Shown one piece after another: positions 1 through 11,329 of a stretch of 64,000 nucleotides of DNA. The translations under genes were made by a program, and so were the position numbers. Origin of the DNA: Taeniopygia guttata (Eukaryota > Chordata > Aves > Passeriformes > Estrildidae); contig NC_133050.1 of the NCBI RefSeq assembly GCF_048771995.1, forward strand, positions 4,848,501 through 4,912,500. Direction: 5' to 3'. The number at the start of each line of letters is the position of its first letter. The stretch's first letter is position 1. Under the pieces are notes generated by a model, which saw only the letters and a program-made list of their open reading frames with translations, ran no database searches and was not told the origin of the DNA.

Positions 1-299
1 AAAATAGCATGAGCTACACACATTTTACCTTCCCCTGTTTTTTTTTTTTTTTTTTGTTGTTGTTGGTTTTTTTTTGGTTTTTTTTTGGGGTTTTTTTTTT
101 GGAAATCAATGATGGATAGGTACGTGCAGTTCTTGGGTCAGGTACAAATTCAGCATTCAGGGAATGCGCTCCGATAGTGTTTGACCCTCAGCAGGGACAA
201 TGCACAGCAGCGGCCGAGGGGATTCCTGTGTCCCTGGGCAGGAGTCAGGACTCTGGATCTGGGCTGAACACTGCAAAGTTCCCGTGTTTGGACAGAGGA

Positions 300-1100
300 A
301 GGGGCTGTCCCCGGGGCGCGCGGGGCTCGGCCGTGGGGCGAGCGGGGAACGGACACGCGGACAAACGGCCTCGGTGCTTCAGTTGCAGAGGCAGCAGCGG
401 CGGCGGCGGCAGCAGCGGCGGCAGCAGCGGCAGAAAAAGCAGTTTTTCTCTTCTTTCTCTTTCTCTTCTTTCTCTCCGGCTGTGGGACACCTTCCTCTCG
501 GTGTCCCTCACCCGCTGTCCCTCCCCTCTCCCCGCCTCCTTCTCCCCCATGCCGGGCCGGGCCATGCCCCCGGCCCGCCCCCGGCCCCGGGTGGGGCTGC
601 CCCGTCCCCGTCCCCGCCCGCCCCGCCGCGGTCTCGCCTCCGCCCGGCTCTGGGCGTGCTGGCGGTGGCGCTGCTGGGCGGGCATCAGTGCCCGGGGCTG
701 GGCCCTTTGGCTCCGCCTGGCCCGAGCCCGGCCCCGGCCCCGGCCCCGGCCCCGGCTCCGGCTCCTCCCGGGCCCCGCGGAGGACACACGCGGCACGGCC
801 GCTGCCGCCTCCGCCGCGGCTTCCCCGGCCCGAGCTCCGCTGCTCAGCAGCGCGGCCGCCGGCCCCGAGCCTCCCGTGTCCCGTTCCCGAGACCGAAGGC
901 CTGGGGATGGCCGGCCCGGGGCGGTTGAGGGGCGCTCGGGGGCCGCTCCTGGCCCCGGGCCGAGCGCTGACAGCCGCGTCCCGCCCGCAGGGAAGGCGCA
1001 GGAGGCGCTGCAGCAGCGCTACCGAGTGGGTTCGCTGCTGGGGCGCGGCGGGTTCGGCAGCGTCTTCGCAGCCACGCGGCTCTCGGACGGTGCCCTGGTG
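300..1100 (+). promoter_or_regulatory. CpG-rich island at the 5' end of kinase copy A
   Basis: The sequence is very GC-rich and CpG-dense from about 300 through the first coding exon, unlike the AT-balanced flanks. This is the usual appearance of a vertebrate CpG-island promoter. No TATA box was identified upstream of the ATG at 549. A CAG/CGG-rich tract lies at about 390-435 and a TTTCTCTTCT pyrimidine tract at about 440-475, in the presumed 5' UTR. Confidence 0.4.
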
Positions 1101-3106
1101 AGCGGCGGGGCCGGCGGCGGGCGCAGGAGGAAGAGGCGCAGGAGGAGGAGGAGGAGGAGGAGGAGGAGGAGGAGGAGGAAGAGAAGGAAGAGAAGGAGGA
1201 GGAGGAGGCGGAGGAGGAGGCGGAGGAGGAGGAGGATGGGGCTCGGCAGGGCGGGCGGCGAGCTGAACCCGGTGGTGCCTTTGGTTTGCAGGTGGCCATC
1301 AAAAGGGTGCCACGGAACCGCATCCGGCACTGGGACGAGCTGGTGAGTGAGTGGGGCCAGCGGGAACAGCCGGGCCGTGCCGGGCGGGGATGAGGCGAGG
1401 CCCGGCATGGGGGAAGCCACCAGGACCCCTCGATGGGGAGAGGGCGTGGGGCCAGCGCAGGGCGCAGAGCATCCCGGGCTGGCTGAGGGGTTCCCCAGCC
1501 CTGGCACGACATCAGTCCCACTGGTGGCACCGTGGTCCTCCCGCAGCCCGACGGCACCAGCGCACCTCTGGAGATCGTGCTGCTGGACAAGGTGTCCACT
1601 GGCTTCCCTGGTGTGGTCCAGCTGCTGGAGTGGCTTGAGCTCCCCAACAACATCGTGATGGTGCTGGAGCGGCCGGAGCGGTCTCAGGACCTCCTGCATT
1701 TCATTCGGGCACGGAGGTTCCTGTCTGAAGAGGTGGCACGGCAGCTGTTCCGTCAGGTGCTGGAGGCCGTGCGGCACTGCACCAGCCGTGGGGTCCTGCA
1801 CCGCGACATCAAACCAGAGAACATCCTGGTTGACCTGGCCACTGGCCAGGCAAAATTGATCGACTTTGGCTGTGGCACCTACCTGCAAGACACAGCCTAC
1901 ACTCACTTTGCAGGTGAGCCTGGGCAGGGGTGTGCTCCCGGTCCCGCCATCTCATGGCCCAACATCTCACAGGCCAAGCTGGGTGTGGCAGTGAGGATTC
2001 TCCCTTTTGCTGTCAGTCAGGGTACTGAGCCTTCCCCTGAGTTGCTTTTGAGCGGGGCTGGGTGGGGAGGCATCTTCCAGCTCCACTGGCAGCCTTTGCC
2101 CACCACTCTGCCTGGGGCTGGGGTTGGAGCAGCAGCAGCCAGCCCGACAAAAGCACCCGTGGGTGGGGGTAGCATAGGAGGGAGCCAGAACCAGTGCACC
2201 AGCCAGTTTGGTGTGCAGGTGAGAGGAAGGGCTTGGGCTGCTCCACTCACCTTGTTTGCCTTGGCTTCATAATATTTTTAGGGCACTGCAGGCAGGGAGG
2301 ATAAGGAGATGATTTTTCCCCCAGCCCTGAGTGGGTTTTTGCTTTGCATGTCACGGTCAGGCCTTGCCGGGGCTTCTGCTGCCCTCTTCCAACACCAGTG
2401 GCTTCTTGTCCAGCCCTGAGTTTGTACACATGTCCCAGGTGCTGGCGAGAGTGCAGCAGTCGCCCTGTGTGCCACTGGGGCGGCCCCTGCACGCCCAGGG
2501 CTGCTGGGGCCAGGCTCTGGAAGCAGCAGCATCCCCCTGATGAACTCCATCTGTATTCCACAGGAACACTGTCATACAGCCCCCCAGAATGGACCCACTT
2601 GGGCTGGTACCATGGCGAGGCAGCAACGATCTGGTCCCTGGGCATCCTGCTGCACCAGATGGTCTGCGGGCAGCACCCTTTCAGGAGGGGCCGGAAGATC
2701 AGCTGGGACCATCAGCTCTCGCTGCCACAGCGGCTCTCTCCAGGTGGATCCTCATCTCTGGCCACGGGGGAATACCAGTGCTGGGAGACAGCAGCAGCTT
2801 GTGAGCATCTCGCTCTGGCAGCCGCTGAGGAGGTGGCACATGTCCTGCTCTCCTGCTCTCCTCCACAACAGGGAATTGATGGGAAAGTTTAGGCACAGCT
2901 CTGAGCACAAAAGCAGCATGGCCTGGGCATGGGAAGAGTGGGGCAAAGCAGACAGGAGCCTTCTCTAGCTGACCGGTGGTTTCTGGTTTCTCTGCCCAGA
3001 GTGCCAAGATCTTATCAGGTGGTGTTTATCCATGCACTTCTTGGACAGACCTTCCTTAGAAGACCTGTTCTGTGATCCTTGGATACAGGATATTCACCTG
3101 CCATAG
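549..3106 (+). CDS. PIM1-like: PIM-1-like serine/threonine kinase, copy A (five coding exons)
   Basis: Model: exons 549-1097, 1292-1342, 1547-1913, 2564-2743 and 3000-3106 (TAG stop), all with GT-AG introns and consistent phase, giving 417 residues. The N-terminal ~145 residues are Arg/Pro/Ala-rich and low complexity. The kinase domain follows: glycine loop GRGGFGSV (165-172), VAIK lysine 187, PIM-type hinge ERPE (241-244), catalytic loop HRDIKPEN with Asp287 and Asn292, DFG at 306-308, and SPPEW (328-332). The C-terminus is short and ends DIHLP, like other PIM proteins lacking a regulatory domain. Exon boundaries match vertebrate PIM1 except that the first two PIM1 exons appear fused here; a 3' splice consensus at 990/991 (CCCGCCCGCAG before GGAAGGCG) marks the ancestral boundary and could still be used. 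ATG 549 is the first in-frame start; ATG 564 is an alternative. PIM kinases phosphorylate Ser/Thr in basic motifs and promote survival and growth. All catalytic residues are present, so it is probably active. Confidence 0.85.
1124..1237 (+). repeat. Purine (GGA/GAAG) repeat in kinase intron 1, copy A
   Basis: This is an almost pure GGA/GGC/GAAG purine tract of about 114 bases inside the intron between coding exons 1 and 2. The matching tract in copy B (55787-56017) is about twice as long. Long Arg/Glu or Ser/Leu reading frames across it are by-products of the repeat. Confidence 0.9.
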
Positions 3107-3381
3107 AAAAAGGGAGAGAGCCACATGCACACTTTGCTCCAGGGCCCTGGTAAGTTACAGGTCCACACACGCCCTGGCAATCAGAAGCAAGGAAACCCAG
3201 ACTTTTTTCCCTGCCTGTGTCAATGCACTGGGATTGTTGGGTGGGAACACGCAGCCCTTGTGCTGGAGCTGAGCTGCTCTGCCCAGCACTGGTGGCTGCC
3301 ATCCGAGCTGGTTTTGCTTGTCCTGCTTCCCTGACAGCTGGGGCCCTGGGCAGAACCCTGACAGCCTGGTCTGACCCCCAG

Positions 3382-4243
3382 GGAAGGAGAAGGAGTCCCT
3401 GGAGAAGCTGTACCAGGTGGGGCTGCTGCTGCTGCTGGAGACAGCGACGACAACATCAAGGATGACAACCTCTTCCTCAGCCTGGCCACTGGCAGCTGAA
3501 GATGATGGACTTGTGGCACCGTCTTCAAAGCCAGGCTCCACAGCGAATTCGCAGATGAGTCCACAGCTGGGGAAATGCTCCCAGATTTGGGCATTGCTCA
3601 GACTGGCTGGGAACAAAAGTTTCTCCCTTTGCTGGGGCAGATGCAACTTCAGTCGGCTGCCCAGCTGCTTTTTGGCAGGGCTGGGGGCATGGGCTGGGGT
3701 GGATACAAGATGGGAGTGGGCTCCTGGCCCTGCCAACAGCCCCCAGCACCCAGCATGGCCTGGGCTGAGGCTGGGGCTGGGGCTGGGGCAGCCAGCCCGG
3801 CACAGAGAAACCCCCATGGCAGGAGCAGAGGTGGGACTGCAGAGCCTGTGCAGGGGCTGCTTTGCTTTGCAGGCAAGGAAGGGCTTGGGCTGCTCCACTG
3901 CCCTTGTTTGCTTTGGGATCACCGTTATTTTGGGGGGCAGTGCAGGAGGGAAGAGAGAAAGTGTGGCCTTCTCTCCCCCATGGGTGGGATTTTCCCTAGC
4001 ATGTAGGGGTTGGGCCTTCCTCAGACCTCTGACAGAGATAAGAGTTTTTTTCTTGTTTCCCCTTGTCTCTAATCTCTTTTCAACAGTTTGTTGTTTGTTT
4101 TTCTAGAGGAAGCCTTCTATGTAAGGTCCAGTCGGGATTGGGAAGTGCCTGGGAGCAGCTGCAGCGTGGATGGGCCGTGCCCTTGGAGAAGGCTGAGGAC
4201 ATCGTTTGGGACCAGCTTTTCTCCCAGCGGAGGATGGCGTGAG
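3382..4243 (+). pseudogene. Decayed second PIM kinase copy (copy A)
   Basis: About 275 bp past the active kinase stop lies an older PIM remnant. At 3382, after a CAG acceptor, the frame reads GKEKESLEKLYQVG, which matches the start of exon 2 of classic PIM1 more closely than the active gene here does ([14 protein letters not shown]). It then jumps directly to a decayed catalytic loop (DDNIKDDNLFLSLATG), followed after frame changes by CGTVFKARLHSEFA, which aligns with the active gene's [15 protein letters not shown] further exon relic at 4107-4243 ends KAEDIVWDQLFSQRRMA followed by TGA, resembling the end of the next PIM exon, and keeps a GTGAGT donor. The glycine loop, VAIK lysine and hinge are missing, so no kinase can be made. 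An exon-like stretch at 4527-4684 may belong to it. Confidence 0.65.
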
Positions 4244-5739
4244 GTGAGTCCCCGTCTGCTTGGCATGGTGGGATCAGAGCTTTTGGGAGACGGCAACAAG
4301 CACAAGGAGGCTCCTGCTCTGGGCAGCTGCTGAGGGGCTGGAGGTGCCGTGGCTGGCTGCAGGCTGGGAATGTCCTGCCCTCCTGCTCTGCTCCCAAAGG
4401 CAGCAGTGATGGGCAGCTCTGGGCACAGCTCTGGGCACGGCCAGCATGGCCTGGGCTCTGTGGGCAGCTGGGACAAGGGGACAGCAGCCTTCAGCTGACG
4501 GGGCTTTCTGGTTTCTCTCCTTGCAGCCGGGCTCTGCGGGTGCTGAGGCTGCTCTGGGCTCTGCCAGGGCTCTGCTGGAGCTCAGCACCGGGCACAGCTG
4601 GGCTGGCTCTGCCCTCACATTGCTCTGACAGCTTTGCATCAGACGAGCCCGTTGGAGCACAGTGCCTGAGCTTTCTGCTTTGGCAGGTGAGTGAGACTCC
4701 CCTGCAGGCCAGGAGATTGCAGCTGGGGACACACATCCAATTGGCAAGGACCCAAACTCCCCATAGTCCCAGCTGAACCCCTGGATCTCCGCAGGAACAC
4801 CTGGATCTCCTCTATTCATTCTTCATTTCTTTTTGGCTGGAAGTGTGCAGTTGCACTTTCTTCCTCCTCTAGAAGTGCCATGAGTGGGCCAAAGCTGGCA
4901 AGTGAGCCGTGTTCCTGAGGCAGTGCAGTCTGGAGCTGATGGATGGAGAATTGCCCCTCCCACTTCCAAAGCAGAGCAAAAAGCCGTAAGTGGGATTTTT
5001 CATCCGTAAGAAACCCCTGACAATTTCAGAGGGAATGTGCAGCTCATTCCCAGAGTGAGAAGGAAGGTCATCTTCTAAAGGAATTTGGGTTTGACAGAGT
5101 TGAGATTCCCAGTCCTGCCTGGAGCTGGAAGGGCCCCAATCAATTTCCTATTGCTTCGACCACAATTTAAAATAACAATGTTGGAAACAAACCCCAAAAA
5201 CTGTAAAAAAGGCTGTTGAGGTCAGTAAGATGGATCCATGCCATCAGCACATTTACAATGTAAATAAGTGAGTTCTCTTTTTAAAAATATCATTTACCTC
5301 TTAATGCAAAGTTACAGAAGTTGTTTCACTAACACTTGGATTTTATTTGTATCTTTTACAATTCATCTAATTGTATTTTTTTTCTTTTTCCTTTTTTTTT
5401 CTTTAAGCAGAGGTCCTGGCCCTCTTCCAGCCAAAAGGGAAAGGGCCCCACCAAGCCTTGTTACCCACAGACAACATGGTAAAGCTGAACACTAAAGGAC
5501 CTTGGGGGCATTATTCTGGAATTAAAAAGTTGCCAGCTCCATGGACAACAGAATTATTGTTCCTAACCTGAATGACATTGAGCAAAAAGAATGAAGAACG
5601 GTGTCACTAAAGTACTACTGACATTTGCCAAAACACCTCCAGAGTTTCACCAAGGGATCAGTCATCAAAATGTTTTGAAAATTTAAAGACCAAGGTAGCC
5701 AAAGCACACAGTGTCACTAATTGCTGGGTATGTTCTCAG

Positions 5740-6660
5740 CTGAAGTTGGGAGGAATGGGGCTCCCTTGGAGGGCCCACCCTGTGGGGTGGCCAGAACTCT
5801 GTCAATGGGCTCTGCCTCGTAACGGAGTCAATGAAGGGACAGTTAGAGAAACCTGTGCTGTGGGACACGGGAATACAACGATCAGTGTGACAGGATTCAC
5901 TCAGATTTCCGCTCAGGAGAAACCAAACCCTGTTACAGTTATAGAGGCTACAGTGTCAGAAGATTTCTGTGCTTTACCATCACTCCCGATGTCAGTAGAA
6001 CTTGGGGTGCTGCAGCTGGTCAGTGTCAGTGTCACACCGCTCCCAGCTGCAGGGCCCCCATTTAGGGTCCTTCAGCAACGACCACACGGAAGAGTTAGGA
6101 CCCAGAGAACATTTTCCACCCAAAGAGTGCCTTGGGTTTCCGAAAGCAAAGGATTCTGGTTCACCCTGTGCCCCATGTGCGCTGCCCCATCCCGTGGAGT
6201 TGACATGAATGAGCTGAATGGATTATTAGTAGAGGTAGTAAATGATACTGTTGAAATGTCCAATAGCGCATTGGATTATTAGAAGAGGTAGTAAATGATA
6301 CTGTTGAAATGCCCATTAGCACATCCTATGAGCTCCAACAAACACAAATGGGGACTCCAGAGAACCACATGGCCTTGGATTATCTGCTTGCTGGCCAAGG
6401 AGGAACCTGGGCTATCAGGGGACGGGGATGTTGCACTGCTAGCAGTGATGGGTTTGAAGGCCAACAGTCAGGAATCACCTTGACAGAAGGAGCAGTAGAA
6501 GAGTGGCAGAAAGAAGAAAATTCTTCTTGGTGGGATTGGCTTCGTGGCTGCCAAATTAGAGGCTGCTGTGAAATGCATTGGTGGCAGGGCCTGTCATCAT
6601 TGCAGTGTGTGCACTTGGTGAGTTGCTGTGACACTTTGTGCTGGGAAGTGGAGTATTGAG
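5740..6660 (+). pseudogene. Retroviral env relic (copy A)
   Basis: Broken reading frames at 5746-6282 and 6309-6659 resemble the transmembrane subunit of a retroviral envelope. Around 6360-6440 the frame contains ALDYLLAGQGG followed by a CC pair, the arrangement of the immunosuppressive segment and CX6CC region. About 45 residues later comes a WWDWL-type Trp-rich membrane-proximal stretch. The first Cys of the CX6CC motif is replaced and stops interrupt the frame, so it is an old fossil. The same relic is in copy B at 60517-61437, so it predates the segmental duplication. It is unrelated in position and age to the ERV at 45442-53584. Confidence 0.55.
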
Positions 6661-6859
6661 AGCTTTCTTAAAAGAGACAGTCTCAAGAAAAGAGAGGCAT
6701 TTGATAAATAACAGAGAATAGCAACTATTTAGGCATGTTTTAAAAGGAACGTGAATAGCTCTGAGTAATGAAGTTAAACTGCACTTAATTGTAGAACAAG
6801 AGGAGATGCCTTTATGCCTAATACCTAAATCTAAGCTGTGTTACTGAAAGAATTATTAC

Positions 6860-7610
6860 AAAGGTTGTAGTTGATTGTAGGTCTCAGGACCGATCAAAGT
6901 ACCAAGGCCTGAACAGGTTGTGATCAAGGCCTGAACAGGCCCTGAGGCAAAGCTCACCTCTAGATGAACCTCCCAAGCAAATGTTGTATTTGTATCCACT
7001 CATTAAGGAAGCATGATTAACAACAGGATCAATGCATGTGTTCCTTGATAAAACACGGATTTATCTTTCTGTATTTAGAAACAGACAAGGCCCCATCTGG
7101 CCTTGTTTGGGGGTGAAGGATCAAAGTCAACTCCCTTGGTTCCTCCTTCAGCCCTGGCCAGGCTTTGGGAGAAAGCAGTCAGGAGAATGAAAGCAGATGT
7201 TCTCGCAGTGGCAGTGATGCCAGCTTGTTTGTTTAACAGTGTAAAAGCTGGGTCCTCTCACAGCTTTGGGCCTGGAGCCTCATTGCTTGCAGAGGTGGAG
7301 GCACCTGCAGGAATTCCCAGTGTCTGGGAGTGGCTCTCCAGTCCTTGGCTTCCCCCAGCTGATGTGTGGCTGTGGATGATGGTAAAGCCTGAGGCTAACT
7401 GGTGATGGATCTTTCCTTAATCACTCCAGGCAATCTCTGGTAGCAATGACTGGATGCATTGCTGAGCTTCTTTTGTAATACTTTGCTAATGATGATGTGC
7501 TTTGCTGAGCTTATCCTTTTGTAATTCTTTGCAGCTGTGCATGATATAAATGACACAATTCCTTCAGTTGGTGTCTGTGTCTTTGGTGCTGACCCTGCCC
7601 ACTGGTGAGA
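6860..7610 (+). mobile_element. LTR-like sequence downstream of the env relic (copy A)
   Basis: No gene is visible. The stretch follows an env relic in the same orientation and has a TATA-like GATATAAATG at about 7540 with a T/G-rich tail, as expected if it is the 3' LTR of that element. Clean TG...CA ends and a target duplication were not found, so the boundaries are approximate. Confidence 0.35.
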
Positions 7611-8607
7611 CAGGGCCCCCTCCAGCCTAGAGTGTTACCTGGGAAGAGAAAAGCCATCACTCCAAATGTCCCCCCTTCCTCCTTGTTCCCCCCACTTTAT
7701 ACCCTGAGCGTGATGCCTGCCCTATGGTCTGGGGTATCCCCGGGGTCAGTGGGGGTCACCTGTCCTGGCTGTGTCCCCTCCCAAGCTCCCCCACAGCCCC
7801 AGCCCCTCTCCAGCGTGGCCAGAGGAGGGGCAGGCCAGGCTTTGGCTCAGTGGGAGCTCAGCAAGAACAAAAGCATCTCTGTGTGCCCAGCCCTGTGCTC
7901 AGCACCCGGCCCAGCAGCAGCGTCTCAGTGAATGCTTGTGAATGGAGTCCTCCCTCCTTTGTCCAGGTGGTTTCAACATTGTGCTGCAATCCCTGTCGCT
8001 GGCTTGTGTGTTTTTAAAAACTTCTTAGAAGAGTATCTTAACAGTACATAACGATAAAATATATGACAATTTTATTTGCACGAATTGTCATATCCATATA
8101 GCAGCATCTTTTAATAATTTTGACTATGTTTAAACGAGATCACCAAGAGAGACTATAGCTCTGCCCAGACATGTGCAGGCATGCCTAGGAATTTGGCTTG
8201 CCTGCAGTTTATCTGTCCCAGTTAAAGGCAGATGCAGCCTTTTGCTTCCATGGACATTGATGAGCTGGTAGATGTGCTAACAGGGAGAGAGCTCACACAC
8301 AGCAGCTGGTCCTGATCTAATCACACACATTCTTACAGTGCTGTTTGGCTCCAACTTGCCCAACTGCAGGAATATTTTCAGTTTTCCTTCCTACCTCCTT
8401 GGACAGGGATCACCCAAGTTTGGGTAATCAAGCCGTTTGCAGTTTGCCACTTCTCCCCAGTCTGTGGCTAAAGAGGGGAATTACAGGTTGGGAAAAGTGG
8501 CTTAGGCTGCAATTCTGCTTTGCAGATGAGAAGGAGCTTCCCTGGAGTACCTGCAAACATACTGGGAATGCTGGTGAGTGGCTCAGAAAGCCCGGCAGGT
8601 ACTCAAG

Positions 8608-9160
8608 CCTCCCTCCCTCCCTTTCTCCCTCCCTCCCTCCCTCCCTCCCTCCCTTTCTCCCTCCCTTCCTCCCTTTCTCCCTCCCTCCCTCCCTCCCTCC
8701 CTCCCTCCCTCCCTCCCTCCCTCCCTCCCTCCCTCCCTCCCTTCCTCCCTCCCTCCCTCCCTCCCTTCCTCCCTCCCTCCCTCCCTCCCTCCCTCCCTCC
8801 CTCCCTCCCTCCCTTCCTCCCTCCCTTCCTTCCTCCCTTCCTTCCTCCCTTCCTTCCTCCCTTCCTTCCTCCCTTCCTTCCTTCCTTCCTTCCTTCCTTC
8901 CTTCCTTCCTTCCTTCCTTCCTTCCTTCCTTCCTTCCTTCCTTCCTTCCTTCCTTCCTTCCTTCCTTCCTTCCTTCCTTCCTTCCTTCCTTCCTTCCTTC
9001 CTTCCTTCCTTCCTTCCTTCCTTCCTTCCTTCCTTCCTTCCTTCCTTCCTTCCTTCCTTCCTTCCTCCTTTCCCTTTCCCTTTCCCTTTCCCTTTCCCTT
9101 TCCCTTTCTCATTCTCTTCCCTTCCCTTCCCTTTCTTTCCTTCTTTCCTTCCTTCTTTCC
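8608..9160 (+). repeat. Pyrimidine microsatellite (CCCT)n-(CCTT)n-(CCCTTT)n, copy A
   Basis: About 550 bases of uninterrupted pyrimidines: CCCT repeats with CCTT interruptions to about 8870, then about 48 CCTT repeats to 9065, then seven CCCTTT-type hexamers to about 9108, then mixed TTCC. The Ser/Leu/Pro and Gly/Arg/Lys reading frames across it are artefacts of the repeat. Copy B differs in the length of each block. Confidence 0.97.
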
Positions 9161-9301
9161 CCAGATAAAACTCACTTTCAGATCTGATCATCTTTTATTC
9201 CTTTCCTCCTTCTCCCTTCTAGACTCTTTACAGTTTGTCCCTAGACATCTTGTTGAAAAGCTTCAGAACAACAGGAGTGGTGTCACAGGCAGAGGATGGG
9301 G

Positions 9302-11293
9302 ATCAGCCTCTGAGTCTTGCCTACCCTCTTCTACCGCTTTTCTCCTTTCCTACAGCCCAAAGTGAGAATTCTAATTTTTGGCAACAGTATCTCGTTGATT
9401 TTTATAGTCTGACATTTTCCTTATCCCTTAATTCTTTGCCTGAGTTCTGCTGCTGCACCACACAAGCTCCCTTTATCGCTGAGCATTCTCCACTTGTCTC
9501 TATCAGATGTCAAGCTATTGATTCGGAGGTGATGTCAAGGTCATTTGGGATTCTGACACTTTCCTTGAGAGTTCTCCTTGGGAATGCTTGGAGATTTTGG
9601 TGACTTTTGGCCAGACACAAATGTCCTAGTTATGTTCTATTTCCTCTTGACAGCTGTACCAGGGAACAATGTTTTAATGGGAATAATTTAAATTTTTAAT
9701 ATGTCAGTCCCTGAATAAAGAACGTTCAAGACTGAAGAAATTCTAAACACTATCATACTTAATGCAATCCTTATCCTACCCTATCTCTTCTTTCTCTTGG
9801 ATTTTGAAGAAGATCAAAGGAATGATTTATTCACAGTCTTTGTAAGTGAGCGCTAGCAGTTATGTTCAATGTGCTAATCATGTGCAGCGGCAAAGCAGAA
9901 ATGGAAACTGGACTATCTGCAAATGTTGCCTCTTTTTTCCCCCATGCCTTCTGATTACTCTGTGGATGCAGCATCCCACAAAATATGTGAAGTTTACATA
10001 GAGAGCAACAGACAGAACAAGTTTCAACAAGAATTCCTTTCTTCCTGGCTGAAGTGTACAAACCCAGCAACTGTGCTCCCAACACAAGCTGCAGTTTCCA
10101 TGCCTCCTGTACATGTGCTTGTGTTTTTGTGGGGCTTTTCAAAACAAACTGGGCTGAATCACACTGCAGGAGCTTCCCAGGCTGTGTCCTTGGCCAAGCC
10201 TGGAACAGCAGACTCACACCAAAACCTCTTGCCTGCAGGCAGGTAGGGACAGCAATTGTTTACTCACTTGCACGAATCATGAGGGGGTTTTCCCTTCACT
10301 TTATAGTTCCATATGGTGATGCTTCTCCTGTTGGGCACTCTCAGCCTCTTCTCATGCACCCAAACTGCCTCCAGGAGCGCATCCTCCATCCTCTGACCCA
10401 CCCCAGCCACCTTTGGGCATGAGATCCTGCTCACTCCCACTCCTGTTCCCTTCTCTGGAGCCACACTCATCCTGCCTATCACACCGTCCTGCACTTCCAC
10501 CTAATTTTGTATCCCGACTTTTAATTATGGCAGGTGGGCCAGAATTTCTATGCGAGAGACAGAAGAAGTGACCCAAGAGATCTCCAAGAGACACAAAAAG
10601 TGTGTCTTGCTCTGACAGTCAGCTGAAGGATTTGCTCTCCCAGTGCCTGCATTTCCCAGAACACACCCCAGCCTCTCCAGGCAGTGATTTTCCCACATCC
10701 CAAACCCCTCACTGTCCATTTCCAGCCCTCCCAGAAATGAGGTCCTCATGGCACTCGTACCCCAGGTACCAAGACAGACAAAACCAGCCAGCATTGACAG
10801 GTTTGGTTTCGTTCCAAGGGGTAATTTCTGTTCTTTTTCTAACATCTACATCTCCAAGGATTTAATCTATACTCCTGTGGGTCTCAGATTCAGTCAAATA
10901 GAGAAATGGAGAGTTTCTAGCCAGGCAGAAGCCTGGGAAAGAGTTGGGAAAGAATGTAAATAAAAGAGCGGTGTATTTTGAATAAACCAGAGTTTTACTC
11001 TCAGCAGTCTTCTGAGTCAGTCTTCTCATTCCCGTCCTGCCTCGACAGCGACATACTCCTGAAGCAACTGATGACCACATAAAACGTTCATTTTACAGGA
11101 GGTCCCGCTCTGCCCTTGGAATTTCGTTGGAAAAAATCCACCCTCACCCAAACCTAGTCTTCCTCGTCCAGTCAGTTTTTCTTTAGTTCAAAAAGAAAAG
11201 GTTATTTTATGGAGCCCTGGACAACTGCAAGTGAAAGTACTGCAGAGAGGGCAGCTATAAAAAAAAATGTTAATATTTGAAGGACCATAAGCA

Positions 11294-11329
<36 letters not shown>

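Larger units (their letters stand above)
1..9301 (+). repeat. Segmental duplication, copy A
   Basis: This stretch is repeated in the same orientation at 54678-64000. Matching landmarks are the start (1 and 54678), the kinase stop codons (3106 and 57884), the env relic (6309 and 61086) and the last bases (9301 and 64000). By eye the copies differ by only a few bases per hundred outside simple repeats. The main differences are a T-rich insertion at about 40-100 of copy A, the intron purine repeat and the pyrimidine microsatellite. Both copies run off or beyond the window edge, so the true unit is larger. A tandem array with a period near 54.7 kb is one explanation. Confidence 0.95.

Noticed and set aside
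1019-1906. Minus-strand open frames of 269 and 295 codons over the kinase
   Set aside because: Antisense to the kinase exons and the intron purine repeat; composed of Ser/Leu runs with no domain.
8345-9365. Long Ser/Leu/Pro and Gly/Arg/Lys reading frames on both strands (also 63118-63889)
   Set aside because: They are translations of the CCCT/CCTT microsatellite, with no splice or conservation evidence.
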